A DNA stretch of 64,000 nt from Gossypium raimondii (GCF_025698545.1 NC_068567.1:60145371-60209370), one strand, 5' to 3'. Shown: positions 1 through 11,544, counted from the first letter of the stretch. The notes: generated from the letters alone by a model not told the origin. A program made the numbers and translations.

Positions 1-1132
1 ATGAATGATATATCTTTTTCCAGTTCCTCGTTACTCCTAACCAATGTCCAAACTCCTCTTCAACTTTCTTCCTCCATAGATCATTATTCGAAGCCACATA
101 TCGCATCTCAACTGAAACGCATGCCATCCTTGCGACATCCGTGCCGGGCAATGAGTCCAGAATCTGGAGCTTTAAGTCAGCTGGGAGACGCATGAAACAA
201 GCTGGAAGAGGCAATCCAATCTTAAAAGAGAGATCTATCAACAATGGCAATGCAAGTCCATCCTTAACAACCTTCCAAAACTTGAAAATTTCTTTTTCAC
301 GATATGAAATATAAGACCCATCTTGATTATTATCAGTCCTAGTGTAATTCTTAAAACAACGTGCCCACAGTAAACCCATAGTTGGTTCAAACGTATATCC
401 ATCCAAAGACAATCTATATACCGAACCCCCTTTAACTAAAGACCCATAAACCTGGAGAAAATTGTTTAAAGTTTGAAACTTTAAAACAATATAATCAGTT
501 AAATTAGGCCCAAAATCATGATTGGCAATCAAAAGTTGAGGCAGGGAATAACAAATTGAAACAGGGGAAGACGACTCATCTGGCAAACGAAACCGATCAA
601 TTTTCAAGCCTGAAACTGTATCAAACAACACGAAACCCGAATCCAATAAAATCACGTGGATTTCCATCGCCATGAGGTTGTGAATGCTACGAATATCACC
701 CAGTTCTTCCCCTAAAAACTTCCTCAATAAATAATGCTCCAAGAGCCTTCCTTTATTAGCTTGTTGAGAAACTTGGGGCTCGATCAACATGGGTTCTCGA
801 ACTGGGTTCTCTCGATTGGCGCTGGACTCTGGCATTAGGATCGGTTCTTGAAACAGGGTTTGAGGAGGTGGAGAAAAAGCGTTGGGGTTAAGGGAAAAAT
901 AGATAAGGTCACCGGAAGCAACACCGAGGGAAAGGAGGGAAACCAGAGGAGACGGCGCGTGGAGGAGGTCCTTGGCGTTGAGGGAGAAACGGAGAGAAGA
1001 GGGAGTAACATGAAGGGGATTGAGCGGGAGACAGGGGAAAACGGCTTCTTGGAGTTGAAGAATCGAAGAAGATGATAGAAGTTGTATCCTTAAAGTTTCT
1101 TTCGATTCGAAATTTCTCAGTCTCAGTTTCAT
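1..1132 (-). CDS. F-box protein, SKIP22-like (5' part, runs off window)
   Basis: The frame is open from ATG at 1132-1130 to base 1, giving 377 codons without a stop; the 3' end lies outside the window. The N-terminal 75 or so residues (starting MKLRLRNFESKE) look like the ubiquitin-like segment of SKIP22/FBXO7-type proteins. The middle (about residues 130-290, with FLGEELGD and the LPQLLIANHDFGPN stretch) resembles the FP/PI31-like domain. A clear F-box follows at about residues 313-355 (LPADLKLQILDSLPG, then DVARMACVS and NDLWRKK). Family members act as substrate receptors in SCF ubiquitin ligases, binding SKP1/ASK through the F-box; the substrate here is unknown. The start is supported by a TATA box 64 bp upstream and by lack of an earlier in-frame ATG near it. 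F-box identity is firm; SKIP22 assignment is from remembered family features. Confidence 0.85.
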   Translation of the reverse strand, partial: MKLRLRNFESKETLRIQLLSSSSILQLQEAVFPCLPLNPLHVTPSSLRFSLNAKDLLHAPSPLVSLLSLGVASGDLIYFSLNPNAFSPPPQTLFQEPILMPESSANRENPVREPMLIEPQVSQQANKGRLLEHYLLRKFLGEELGDIRSIHNLMAMEIHVILLDSGFVLFDTVSGLKIDRFRLPDESSSPVSICYSLPQLLIANHDFGPNLTDYIVLKFQTLNNFLQVYGSLVKGGSVYRLSLDGYTFEPTMGLLWARCFKNYTRTDNNQDGSYISYREKEIFKFWKVVKDGLALPLLIDLSFKIGLPLPACFMRLPADLKLQILDSLPGTDVARMACVSVEMRYVASNNDLWRKKVEEEFGHWLGVTRNWKKIYHS

Positions 1133-1195
1133 GGCTTTCTTCTCTAAATTAAAGAAAGGGGTCGATTCCAGAATAGCTTCGGCTGAATCGGAGTT

Positions 1196-1207
1196 CCCCT
1201 TTTATAG
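1196..1207 (-). promoter_or_regulatory. TATA box of the F-box gene
   Basis: On the minus strand this reads CTATAAAAGGGG, a strong plant TATA box, about 64 bp upstream of the ATG at 1132. That leaves roughly 30-35 bp of 5' UTR. Confidence 0.65.
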
Positions 1208-2175
1208 GTTATATAAAATAATTTTATATTTGAGTCCTTCTGCCTTTGCCATATCAACAGACTACGAGATTTTCTTATTTATCCTCAGCTTTCTGTTACC
1301 GCGTCATTTTCTCCCTCCTTCCCCTCCCCTACCCACTATTTTCATTAGTTTGTTACATCTCTATAGATTCTTCGTAAAATTATAATTTAATTTTTATTTT
1401 TATTTTTAAGAATTTAGTTTAAGAACTAAAGCTAGCAAGAGCTCGAGGCACATTAAGATTTTGATTTGACATTTAAGAAGTTTAATCCGAAATTGAATTT
1501 ACTTAGATTTCTTTAACAAACTTGAATGATTCATTTTGAGAAATAAATGACTACCACGCACACTCTCTTGAAAAATCAGCTCATTTGAAAACTTAGTTAT
1601 TTTACTTTTAGCCTAATCCGTCAATGGCTCAATTAAGAAGATTATTTTTAAGACCAAATTGATTTGTTTGCTTGTAAATTTAGTCTATGCAACGCAATGC
1701 TAGCTGAATACATTTGGTTTTCTTTAATATTTTCTTTTCTATTTAAGGCTTAGTTTAGATGAGCGGTGTGTTTAACTGTAATTAGTGTAAAAATATGGTC
1801 ATGAGATTAGATGTTATAACGATACTGTAGTGTGAGACAAAAAGTAAACTAAACGCACTGCATTGCACCGCACCTAATCACCCATTTAAACCCACTTAAG
1901 TTTCTTAGTTAGAAAGAGTTACGCTTTCTTAACCGCCTGTATTTTTGTTTATTTTTTTTATTTTTACGTCCTTTTTATATATAAAAGAGTAGTCACAAGA
2001 CACACAATTTTGATTTGAAATAACTTATCCTATATAATAGAAATCTCATAATTTCTAAAATTTTAAACAAAAATCTAATCCTTAAAAAGAAGTTGGTTAA
2101 TATCTATTGATATAAATTTAAAATTTAATTTGAAACTATAAGATAAAATATCTCAACAAATGATTATTTCAGCAG
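1208..2175. other. Intergenic, AT-rich
   Basis: AT-rich flank of the F-box gene with no coding signal. It contains one recognisable MITE (1747-1896), listed separately; I see nothing else definable. Confidence 0.5.
1747..1896 (+). mobile_element. 150-bp MITE, copy 1 (Harbinger-like)
   Basis: The ends are inverted repeats (GGCTTAGTTTAGATG and the reverse complement of ATTTAAACCCACT) flanked on both sides by TAA. A TAA 3-bp duplication suggests the PIF/Harbinger superfamily. The core, including gatactgtag and gacaaaaagtaa, recurs at 14284-14431, which proves the repeat. It has no coding capacity. Confidence 0.6.
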
Positions 2176-2722
2176 TAGAGTTGTTCATAGGCTGAACACT
2201 AATAAAATTTTAGACCTGATTGATAGGTTTGGGCTCGGCTTGAAAAATAAGCTTAAATTTTTGTTCAAATTTGGCCCAGATAAAAATGTTAAAATTCGAG
2301 TTCAAATTCGTTCAGATTAAATTTTTTATATAATTTTTTTAAAAATATAATACACCAAATACACTAAAAATATTAATAAATGTTTCCCAACAAATTGAAA
2401 ATAAATTTAAAAAAGTCTTTATACTTAAATAACACTAAAATAAATACAACTTAACAACCAAATATCTCTAAAATAATAACAAAACTAACAATAAAACAAG
2501 TGTTATACAATATCCAAACATTAACAACAAAATAGTAGCAACATAATAGTGAAATTGTAGCAAAACAGTTACAAAAAGTGGGAAAACAACAGCAAAACAA
2601 CAAGTTTTTTTTATTGCAAATTCGAGCCGAGCCAAAAAAACCTTACCTGAGGTCCGACCCATTTTCTAAACGGACTTTATTTTTTGCTCAAATCCAATTT
2701 TCAAGCCTATATTTTTACTAAA
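2176..2722 (+). mobile_element. Diverged hAT-family element, 3' end missing
   Basis: Starts TAGAGTTGTTCATAGG, like the 5' end of the hAT family at 3630, 18939 and 32366. It ends in the matching internal block (ccgacccattttctaaacgg, then caagcctatatttttac). The terminal 3' block ending CACCTCTA is absent. It is GC-poor compared with the other copies, so it is probably older. Confidence 0.45.
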
Positions 2723-3629
2723 ATATTCTCATTTTTAATAATTTAATTTTAATAGTTTTCAATTTTAATGACTTTTAAGAGTTACACAAAGTATGAATAT
2801 AAATTAGTTTATTTAAATTACATCGCAAGTCACCTTAAAATAGCGCTATTTCTATTTTACTCACTCTAAATATTTTTTGTCAATTTAATCACTCTAATTA
2901 AGATAATTATCCAAATTGGTCACTGCTATTAAAAATTCCATTAATTCATTAATAGATTACTTGACGTGATACATTAACCAATTAAACAATGACACATGAC
3001 ACTTTTTTCTTTTTCTTTTTTTTTTTTACTTTTGTCTAAAACTTAGAAACTTCTTTATAATTATTCCAAAATAATTTTTCCTCTCCTATCTATAACTAGC
3101 AAATGGAGATACCAAAACCCCCATTTTTATCTATACATTAAATTAAGAGATAAATATGAAAATTTTGATAATATAATTATTAAACATAAAAATAGAACTT
3201 ATGAATTAAAAATGAATTTTGGGAAATGAAAAAAACCTTTTTTTTTCTATGAAAATATAAATTTTCTTCAAATTTTTGAAGCATATCAAATCCATCCTCC
3301 AATCCCACAAAACCTTAGGATTCATCCAGATTTATGTATTGCTTCAGAAAAAAAAGAAGATATACCCAATTATGTATATGAATTTGCCACAACAAAGAAA
3401 TTGCCTCAACTTGGAGAAAACTTTTTCCTTTTGTAGCTATGGAGATAATACAACAAAGGAAATCGAAATTTAATCAAATTATTCTTAAACTACAAGTGAC
3501 AAATGGGTAATGTTTGCAAGGAATAAGAAAAGGAAACACTTGAACTCGATTGTTTCATTTAAGCCTGCAATTATGTACATTTACCAGCACAAACAAACAG
3601 AAGGTGTAATCTGTAACTTTAGGTTGAAC

Positions 3630-4032
3630 TAGAGCTGATCATGGGTTGGGCTACTCGGCCAGGCCCGACGGCCCGCCCAAAAAATGAGAGGGTTCGGGTA
3701 AAAATATAGGCCTGAAATATAGGTTTGGGCAAAAAAAGAGGTATGTTTAGAAAATAGGTCGGGCCTCGGGTAAAACTTTTTTGGCTCGGGCCCGGCTCAG
3801 CCCGAATTATATATTAAATATATATTTTTTTAATCAAATATATATTTTATTTATTAAATATATACATTTAATATGGGTCGGGCCGGGCCGGGCTCGAGCT
3901 TAGCAATTTTCTTTCGGGCAGGGCTTGGACAAATTTTTAGGCCCATATTTCGGGCTGGGCTGAGCCCGGGCCTAGAAAATGGGCTTAAAATTTTGCCCGA
4001 ACCCGGCCCGGCCCGACCCATGATCACCTCTA
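3630..4032 (+). mobile_element. hAT non-autonomous element, copy 1, 403 bp
   Basis: The element begins TAGAGCTGATCATGGG and ends CCCATGATCACCTCTA, forming terminal inverted repeats. It is flanked by a perfect 8-bp target duplication GGTTGAAC (3622-3629 and 4033-4040). Ends of the form YARNG with 8-bp duplications are diagnostic of the hAT superfamily. Both arms are GC-rich (repeats of gggcccggc) and the centre is AT-rich. It encodes no transposase. The short reading frame across its 3' half is only a consequence of GC content. Confidence 0.9.
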
Positions 4033-4040
4033 GGTTGAAC

Positions 4041-4831
4041 TACTATAATATGATTTGTATTAGGGATCGATCCGTATAAACAGCGAGATAGTAAAAGTGG
4101 AGAAGAACGAACACAAATATTTTATATAGAAAACTCCTCCGAAGTGGATAAAAACCACGGGCAAAGGAGGTATCATCTTTTCACTAAATGAGTAAACAAA
4201 CAAGAATACAGTATGGAGGAAAGAAACCTAAATGTAAGAATCAGAACCCCGAAAACAAAGTCTTAACTTGGAAACAAAATTCTCTCCATAGTTACTACGA
4301 AACTCTCACCTAAACTCATATACGACTACATCTTGCTGCCCTCGAGAAAAACCCTAACTGATTGGCATGTCAAAACAAGGATACAATGACCCTTTAAATA
4401 GGCTTAGATTAGAGTTCTAATCATACTAACATATCCCTAGAATAATCCGAGTTCAATTGGAAGAAACAATCCTGCTTGAAGTATAAAACACAACTACATT
4501 AGGTGAGATATCATCGTGACGTTGCCTTTTCTCCTACCTCATGTGATCGCCGCCTTGTCCCGATGTCCCGATGACCCTCATTATAACGTCGTCCCTTGTT
4601 CGTCGTATCATCGCAATGTCATATATCTCCTCGTCTTGATGTTGAGCGTCTATCTTTTAGAAGTGCCCGCAAAACATTCGATAAATGCGAGGCACACCCC
4701 ACAATTTGCAAGAACTTGTCTTGCTTGCAATATTGTTTGAGGGCCAGTCCATTCCTTCATAGGAAATGGCACATGTGCTTTGTATATACTTGCAAAACAT
4801 ATATATTTTAGTCAAAAATAAAAAAAATGTC
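4041..4831. other. Unassigned stretch, possible LTR relic
   Basis: No convincing gene. The text is less AT-rich than its surroundings and contains phrases such as aaaactcctccgaagtgga and ggcaaaggaggtatc that resemble decayed plant Copia-type LTR or leader DNA. Reading frames here are short and share no recognisable domain. The assignment is a guess. Confidence 0.25.
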
Positions 4832-5035
4832 ATCGGGAAAGATGAATCGCTTTCGAAAAGAAATCTATTGGTTCTCTCCCAATTGGTTAGACCGTATGTG
4901 CGATGATTTACTTCACGAGCGAGGTCTTCGGTTCAAGTCTAGGAAGGCCCAACTGCGCCTGGGAAAAGAATAGAAAAAGCATTTGACTCCTTCATGCATG
5001 CTCCACTTGGCTTGGGGGATATAGCTCAATTGGTA
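4832..5035 (+). pseudogene. NUPT 1: plastid trnI(GAU) 3' exon to trnA(UGC) 5' end
   Basis: This 204-bp stretch matches remembered plastid inverted-repeat sequence: the end of the trnI-GAU intron, the trnI 3' exon (about 4915-4951, with ggttcaagtctaggaaggcc), the short spacer, and the first 21 bases of trnA-UGC (5015-5035, GGGGATATAGCTCAATTGGTA). It breaks off inside trnA, so neither tRNA can function. Many differences from plastid sequence are G to A or C to T, as expected for methylated plastid DNA decaying in the nucleus. Confidence 0.85.
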
Positions 5036-5381
5036 TCTGTCATTATTCAAATGGCTATTGTGCCACGTTAGTAATTTGTTAGTGGATTAACGAAAATTTT
5101 AACGGTAGTGACCAATTTGAACAATTATTTTAATTAGAATGACTAAATCGATAAAAGAAAATAATTTCAAAAGTTATAACATAATTACTTTTAATGAAAT
5201 TAGAGTGACTACCATTATTAACATGTCTTATGAAATTAATTTTTATAACATAATTATATATAAGATTCCAATAGTTGTACAATTGACTTGATGAATATAA
5301 ATTCGTAATTCTCAGCTTAAATTAAATAAAATAGTAAAGTGTTTTTTTGAACAATTTTATTATAAGTTCGGATCATAATTG

Positions 5382-5505
5382 TTTTTTTTTTGACACAATG
5401 TTTAGAATTACCCATAGTCCCTCCCTAACCCATAAATAAGAAGATAATGCGCTTCAACGTACCCCAACAATGCTTATACTAATCGAGCTAATGCTTAATC
5501 GGTAT
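5382..5505 (-). mobile_element. tRNA-derived SINE, copy a
   Basis: On the minus strand it has a degenerate tRNA-like head (tcgattagtataagcattg region), a body including ttatttatgggttaggg and actatgggtaattctaaac, and a 3' A-run (T-run at 5382-5391). Seven further related copies lie in this window. The B-box equivalent is decayed here. Confidence 0.6.
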
Positions 5506-5957
5506 AAATTAACAAAGTTAAATTAAAGGTATTAGAACTTTTAATTTGATTATTTACTTAAACAATTAAAATCCGCCAAATGATAAAATTGCAATAATGT
5601 CACGTAAGCAATATTTCTTAAAACGTAAGTTAAAATGTGAGTAAAACTTGTACAGCAAGTAAACACTTTTAAAACCAAACCCATACTTATGGTAGAAGTA
5701 TTACACTAAGAAGACAAGGGAAAAAGGAAATTTGACTTTCTAGATCAACTTTTGGCCAAAATAGATTTAAATTAATTTTCGTCATTTTCGTAAAATACGT
5801 ATGGGAAAATACATAATGATAGGATTTTGCATTGATTTACTATTTTTAAAATTTATTAAAATTAATACTTCATTGAATATTAATAGCATGAGACATTATT
5901 CTTTAGTGAAAACCATCATTAGTAAATTATAATTTATTGATTGGTTCAAAAATTATC

Positions 5958-6262
5958 GTGGAGACCTTTATATTAAGAGTTGAATTGTATTTTGATTTCT
6001 CTACGTAAAAATGGGCGATTAGTCATTGTACATTACATTAAAGAGTAAACTAATCATTTTCTTTAAAAAATTTATTTCCACAATTAGAAACTGGTATTTA
6101 TATGTCAAGATGAGATATACGTGGCACGTTATGTGTCATTATTAGGTTATTCTATTAGTCACGTCAATTTTTAACAATACAAAAGGATGAATTTTTAACA
6201 GAAAAGACTAATTCATTTAATGTATAAAGACTAATTTACTCATTTTTAATTGGACAGTGGTG
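5958..6262. mobile_element. Palindromic MITE-like repeat
   Basis: The left arm (agtcattgtacattacatt, gagtaaactaatcatttt) is mirrored by the right arm (aatgtataaagactaattta, ctcatttttaatt). It is noncoding and ends are approximate. Confidence 0.4.
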
Positions 6263-6670
6263 TACGTATTAAAGATTTAGGAAACAAAGACAAAATGATA
6301 ATCGTTTCTTCTTCTTTTGGATTGGGTTGGGGCAAACAAGCACTTAAATAGATATGTTGAATGGTATTATTCAAGAGAATTCGTTGCCTTTTTTCTCTTT
6401 TTTAATGGAAGTCATTCATTATCGTTCATTGTCAGGTACCATATTGATAAACGAAACTAAAGTACATATATCAAAATGAATAAATTAAAAGTGCAAGTAT
6501 CACATTGACAATTTCGTTAAAGTACAGGAGCAAATTTTGTTATTATACCTTAATTATTCTTTACGTTATAACAATCTATTTTAACACTAATAAAAAAAAC
6601 TTTTCCTTGTGACCAAAGGCATCAAGGTTTTACGCCCGTAAATCACAATGCGACAATCTCTATTGCTCGA

Positions 6671-8008
6671 TCAGATGCGGCTGTAATTTATAAGGGCACT
6701 AGGATTTAACGAAGCAACTGCCAATAACTCATTGTTACGCTCGAACATGGCCATTTCTACTTCATCCAATGTCACCCAAGCTTCTATGCCTCCCCATTTC
6801 GAATCTAGCAACACTATCATGTTCTTGAAATTACTCGGACTCGTCACCCATATCGGCTTTCCCCACCCAAAATCCATCTCATGAAATGGATAGCCGCATA
6901 AGTTGGTACAAGTATAGGTGCTGTTGATGTCTTTGACTTTGCCATTCAAGAGCTGAGCAATCTGTTTACGACTCTCTCGAATTTCTTTGTACCCTTTCTT
7001 GCTTTTGATTCCCTTCACCTTCTCATTGCAAACATTGGTGAACTCGTTCTTCATTTTGGAAACCAGTTGATGGAGTTCCACATCGTCCTCATCGAACATC
7101 ACTGCGTATTTCAGAATCAAGTTCCCTATTGTGTTTCCTGGTAATGGTGGAACCATTCTTTTCCGCAAGTTCACCACGTTTAGCAACGCGGATTGCCGAG
7201 ACCGAGAGGATGATCCATGAGAATAGGCAGCGGCAGCCGCGCATTTCAGTATGAGTGCCAGCACGATTTCCGCGTCGGTGATATTGTGCTGCTGATGCCC
7301 CATGGCAGCAGCAACTTTGAGTTTGAGGTTTGTGATTTGTGGTCCGTGAAACAAGAACCTCTTCGACGTGCAATTTCGAGTCGTGGGCGGAGGAATGGAT
7401 ATGAGTGTTGTATCCAAAGGTGGTAGCAACGAAGCCCCAACTAGTTTCGGTAACTCCACTCTGCCATATTCATGACCGCTCATGGCAGTCCAGCTCCGTA
7501 TGAAGGTACAAAAAGACGAAGTGTCGGCGAATTTTTGTGACACCGAGACCGCAACTGCCGTTCCACCACATGTGAAGCTGGTGAGTTGAACGAGCAAGTT
7601 GCAGGCCAAAGTCGAACGGATGGCTTTAGGATCAATCGATGGGACCAACGACTTAAGCAGCTCAGTATCCGGATCAGCAAGCAAATCCTTGAGTTGGCAC
7701 CCGGATTTAGCTTCTATAAAACAAGCCCCTTCATCATTGCACTCGATAGTTACAGCATCTTTGAGCTGACCAGCAAGTGGGTAGAAATAGAGTAGGATTT
7801 TGGACAAGGAGTTTTTGAGGGACTCGGACTTTTGTGAAACATTCGAAACGTCACCGTCTGAGGGATAGAAAAACATGACAGAGCCATAATGAAGGGCAAG
7901 AACGTCTTGATCCAAAACAGAAAGATTGAATGTTCTGAGATGGTGAGGTGTGGGAATGGAGGGTTTGACGGTTTTTCTTGAGACAACTTCAACCTTCATT
8001 TTCTGCAT
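6671..8008 (-). CDS. BAHD acyltransferase with altered HXXXD motif (QKFAD)
   Basis: A single-exon 445-residue frame, the usual BAHD length. The start MQKMKVEVV (8008; a second ATG at 7999 gives the family-typical MKVEVVSRKTVKPS) is chosen because no earlier ATG exists and a TATA box lies 63 bp upstream. Family signatures in order are PTPHHLRTFNLSVLDQ (residues 20-35), FYPLAGQLKD, the HXXXD region at residues 157-162, and an intact structural DFGWG (379-383). BAHD enzymes move acyl groups from CoA thioesters to alcohols or amines in the cytosol, making alkaloid esters, phenolic esters and similar compounds. The sequence most resembles the vinorine-synthase-like clade. The motif that normally reads HKxAD reads QKFAD: codon 7537-7535 is CAA. 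The His is the general base, so normal catalysis is doubtful although the frame is intact. Substrate unknown. Confidence 0.93.
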   Translation of the reverse strand: MQKMKVEVVSRKTVKPSIPTPHHLRTFNLSVLDQDVLALHYGSVMFFYPSDGDVSNVSQKSESLKNSLSKILLYFYPLAGQLKDAVTIECNDEGACFIEAKSGCQLKDLLADPDTELLKSLVPSIDPKAIRSTLACNLLVQLTSFTCGGTAVAVSVSQKFADTSSFCTFIRSWTAMSGHEYGRVELPKLVGASLLPPLDTTLISIPPPTTRNCTSKRFLFHGPQITNLKLKVAAAMGHQQHNITDAEIVLALILKCAAAAAYSHGSSSRSRQSALLNVVNLRKRMVPPLPGNTIGNLILKYAVMFDEDDVELHQLVSKMKNEFTNVCNEKVKGIKSKKGYKEIRESRKQIAQLLNGKVKDINSTYTCTNLCGYPFHEMDFGWGKPIWVTSPSNFKNMIVLLDSKWGGIEAWVTLDEVEMAMFERNNELLAVASLNPSALINYSRI

Positions 8009-8070
8009 ATTCCTTTGCCTCCTCAAGCTTAATAAATTAATGCACCCTTGTCTTGGCCTACCGTTCTATG

Positions 8071-8081
8071 CCTTTATATAG
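8071..8081 (-). promoter_or_regulatory. TATA box of the BAHD gene
   Basis: On the minus strand this reads CTATATAAAGG, about 63 bp upstream of the first ATG at 8008, a normal spacing for a plant promoter. The promoter therefore still looks usable. Confidence 0.6.
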
Positions 8082-10870
8082 ATATACACAGATGCTTTTA
8101 TCATACATCATATTATAATATATGTACATATACATTCCCAAGAAAAGAAAAAGTCTAAAAAATTAAGGCTGCTATTAACAAGAAATATAGTCAATATATA
8201 TCTTCTTTTATCAAATGGTGATAGCGCAAGAAAGCGTCGGAAGAATAAATGAAGTAAAGTTTATCAGAGAGAAGATAATCCTCTCGACATTGGTGACGGC
8301 GATCTTCAAGAGCCAAAGGAGAAAACTTGTTGAGTATTAGAGTGTGTAATTTTCAAAATGGTTAACTTGTGTTTTTATATAATATGGCCACGGTTAATGT
8401 CAACATGTATCCTATTTTAAGGTTAACGCATGTTTTCTAGATGTGGGTTTGCCTGCATAATAGTGCAAACCTACATTTGTTCACATACCTTGCGGTCACA
8501 TAGAAGGGTACGAACACCTCACGTGTGAACTTAAAATACGAACCGTTTAGAATGCAGGTCAAGATCCAATCGAGTAATTGGGTAGCGAGTCTGTAGTAGT
8601 GAGTACCATAACAAAACTGTATCGGTTAAAGACAACTTATAGGGAGGCAAAGTAGCCACAAAAAAGAAAGTATAGGAGGATAATGAATTTGATCTCAAGC
8701 ATAGGGAAGCTAGAAATTTTGTTTATAGTGATAGAGATAAAATTATAAATTTTTAAGGTCAAAGTTAAAAATATTGTGTTTAAATATTTAAATGAAATTA
8801 TTTATTTTTTAAAGGGCATAAATTTTAATTTTTTTCATTTAATTAAAAGCTTAAAAATTTAATATTTTACAAGACTTAAAATAATAATTATACCATTTGA
8901 TTGAGAGGAGGAAGGCCTTTGCCTGCCCCCTAATTAAAGTGCAGTGAGTTTTGTTAGGATTTTTTTACTTGGATAATTTTGGTTGCCTTCCCATTAACAA
9001 ATGATTTTTGGTTTTACTTGAAGTTGGTTGAATGTGTTTTATTGAGTCATTGTTTGTTATTCTAGAATATTTTTGACACTCTTTATAATACCCCTCACCT
9101 GTGTCGGCGTACGATACGAATGAGAAGTGCTATTGAAACATTTTATTGACCTGTACAAAAATTTTCTTTTATAAAAACATCCATTTCAAAATCTAACAAT
9201 GTCCTTTAAATCAATTTAAAAGGAATGGGAAGGAATTCAATACGATTATAAACCATTTCAAATCATTGGATACTTACGAGTGCACGAACAATCCTAAAAC
9301 AAAGGTTTGACGACTATCGACTTAAAACGAAGTCATTCAGATTGAGAAAAATAAAAACTTTATCATAATTTAAAATTTTAATAAAATCATAAAAATGATA
9401 TAAAAACATTTTGAAACTTTAAAATCAACTTAAAACCATTTAAAAACATTTCTCAAGTGATCGGAGGTGTTCGAAACTAAATACATGCCTCGAAAAGGGT
9501 ATCAGACCCTTAACCTCCAAAGTTGAAAATTAATCTCAAAACACTTAAAAATCATGCTTAAACATATCCATATATTCCAAAGCATCAAAATCAATTCCTT
9601 AATCATGTTTCGGGGTCAGATCCTACTCATGAAAATGAAACCCACTTTGTGGCTAGTCGTTTATTTTTTTTAAAATGTATCCGAAACATGAGATTTAATC
9701 ACTACTACCAACAATAAATATCCTGATTTCAAAAAAAAAAAAAAGAAAAAAGAAGAAACCATGCGATACTGTAGTTTATAAATTCCATTGATGGATTAAT
9801 CTACTTCTTTTCCACCAAACAAATAAGGCCGATATTTACGACGCACGAATCCTTAAGACCAGTTCCAAGTCTTATAATGTTGTTCAAAGAAATACTACGT
9901 AATTAGTTTATTAGTTTTGTTTTTATCAACCAAAAGAAATTAAAGTCAAACAGATTAAATACAAACCCTTGATTTACTTAATTTTTATTAAATGAATTTT
10001 AAAGAAATTTAATACTCATAATGTATTTATACATATAATTATGAAATTCTTTTATTTAATAGTCATAATGTAATTATTGCAATTGATTTTTCTCCTGATA
10101 ATATTATTTTATATATAATATTTAAAATCGAAGCTCTAATAAAATGAAAATTTTATTATGTGAATGTTTTAAAATTTTGGTCCAAAAATTGATCAACTTG
10201 ATGATTAGCTTAAGAGGAAGTTGATAATTTTGGAAGGATGTGGCTATTGGAAATAGGATTAATGGTTTATTTGGAAATTCAATTTTAAAAATTATTTTAA
10301 TTTTAATTTTTTTATTTGTTAGGCTTTAAGTTTGTGGTTTTTGTCTAATCACTCTAGAATGGATGGAAAAATTAATGTTTTTTTAACTTTGGTGCACACG
10401 GAGATTACCACGTGAATGGCACATCAGCATTTAATGTATTTTTTAAAATTTAAAAAAAAATCAAGAAAAAATATTAAAAAATATTTTTAAAAATAAAAAA
10501 TTATTAAGATTATTAAAAAAATTAAAATTATAAATTTTTTAATTTTAAAAAATTAATTAAATGCTGATCTATCATTCTCATGGCAATCCACGTGTATGCC
10601 ACGCGTTTGTTAACTTTTCCATCTATTTTAGCGTAATTTGACAAAAAATTACAAGTTCAAAGCTAAAGAGACCAAAAATTAAATGGAGAACTAAAATAAC
10701 TCTTTTTATAAAGTTGGAGGACCTAATAAATTATTATGCCTAGAAAATATTTCTCTAGAGTCTAAACCCCCTCCATTAGTAAAAAATAAAGGAAATTTAA
10801 AAGCCCAATGGTAATATGTAGGGAGCTTGAACAATTTTCCTTTTTTTATTTTTCATCCTAAACTTAGAAT
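8082..10870. other. Intergenic with retroelement relics
   Basis: No supported gene. A 41-codon ATG frame at 8215-8340 (MVIAQESVGRINEVK) has no recognisable domain and is probably chance. About 9085-9330 begins taatacccctcacctgtgtc, a phrase typical of decayed plant Gypsy LTRs, so a retroelement relic is likely. The rest is AT-rich with poly(A) and poly(T) runs. Confidence 0.35.
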
Positions 10871-11544
10871 TAGAGGTGAACAAAATTTGTTTCAATTCGA
10901 AAAAATCGAATTAAAAACTCAAATTTTGAATTAATCTAATTGAGTTATTTGATTTTTTCGAGTCAACTTGTATAAGTAATTCGAATTTTGAGTTCAAGTC
11001 AAGTTGAGTTTTATAATTAGAATAATTCAAATAATGATGGTATAAATACCCCTTTGGTTCTTGTCAATTTTAAAATGAAGAAATTGGTCTCTCTCAACAA
11101 AAATTACAAAAAAATTTAAAATTCAAAATATTTATAAAATATCCCAAATTTATATTTTTTAAATAAAAATAAAAATTTAAAAAAATAAAGAATATATAAA
11201 GAAAGTTAAAAATTTAAAATTTTCTAAAATAATAATTTTGAGATCTAAATAAGTTAATTAATGGTTTAAGTTTATCATACTAAAATATTTCTTTCTCTTA
11301 TTTTGCTTTGAATTTTTTTAAATATATATGGTTTTAAATTTATATACTTGAACATGAAATTAGTTATTAGTTATACTGTAATAACATTTTAATTTGGCAT
11401 GTTCAATTTTTTTAATTTAACTCGGCAATTTCACTCGATTCAACTAATCTTGATTCGAAAAAATTTCAAATTGAATTAGAATGATAAAATAAAACTCGTC
11501 AACTCGAAATTTTTCCCTTCGATTCGATCAAATGCTAAGCCCTA
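10871..11544 (+). mobile_element. hAT-like non-autonomous element, second family, 674 bp
   Basis: Begins TAGAGGTGAACAAAATTTG and ends GATCAAATGCTAAGCCCTA. The arms carry related, inverted AT-rich blocks (aattcgaaaaaatcg near the start, cttgattcgaaaaaattt near the end). Flanking octamers are CTTAGAAT and CTTAGGAC, a 6/8 match fitting an aged hAT duplication. No coding capacity. Confidence 0.55.

Larger units (their letters stand above)
2825..5215. repeat. Interrupted palindromic element (inverted arms)
   Basis: The arm at about 2825-2990 (with tcaatttaatcactctaatt and aaattggtcactgctatt) is repeated in reverse complement at about 5050-5215 (with aacggtagtgaccaatttga and agaatgactaaatcga). The arms enclose a hAT element (3630-4032), a stretch resembling LTR relics, and a plastid DNA insertion (4832-5035). 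I read it as one MITE-like palindrome split by later insertions. Confidence 0.5.
5216..6670. other. Intergenic downstream of the BAHD gene
   Basis: AT-rich, no genes. It holds a SINE (5382-5505) and a palindromic MITE-like repeat (about 5958-6262). The stretch at about 5730-5890 (gtcattttcgtaaaatac) recurs at about 12664-12850, next to the BAHD pseudogene, marking the duplicated block. Confidence 0.5.

Noticed and set aside
3873..4079. 68-codon frame rich in G, P and R
   Set aside because: It lies in the GC-rich arm of a hAT element and runs past its target duplication; not a gene.
5015..5035. tRNA gene start (GGGGATATAGCTCAATTGGTA)
   Set aside because: Only 21 bases of plastid trnA survive; the acceptor partner and anticodon arm are missing, so it is part of NUPT 1.
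7217..7795. Plus-strand and alternate-frame frames inside the BAHD gene
   Set aside because: Shadows of the strongly coding minus-strand gene; none carries a recognisable motif.
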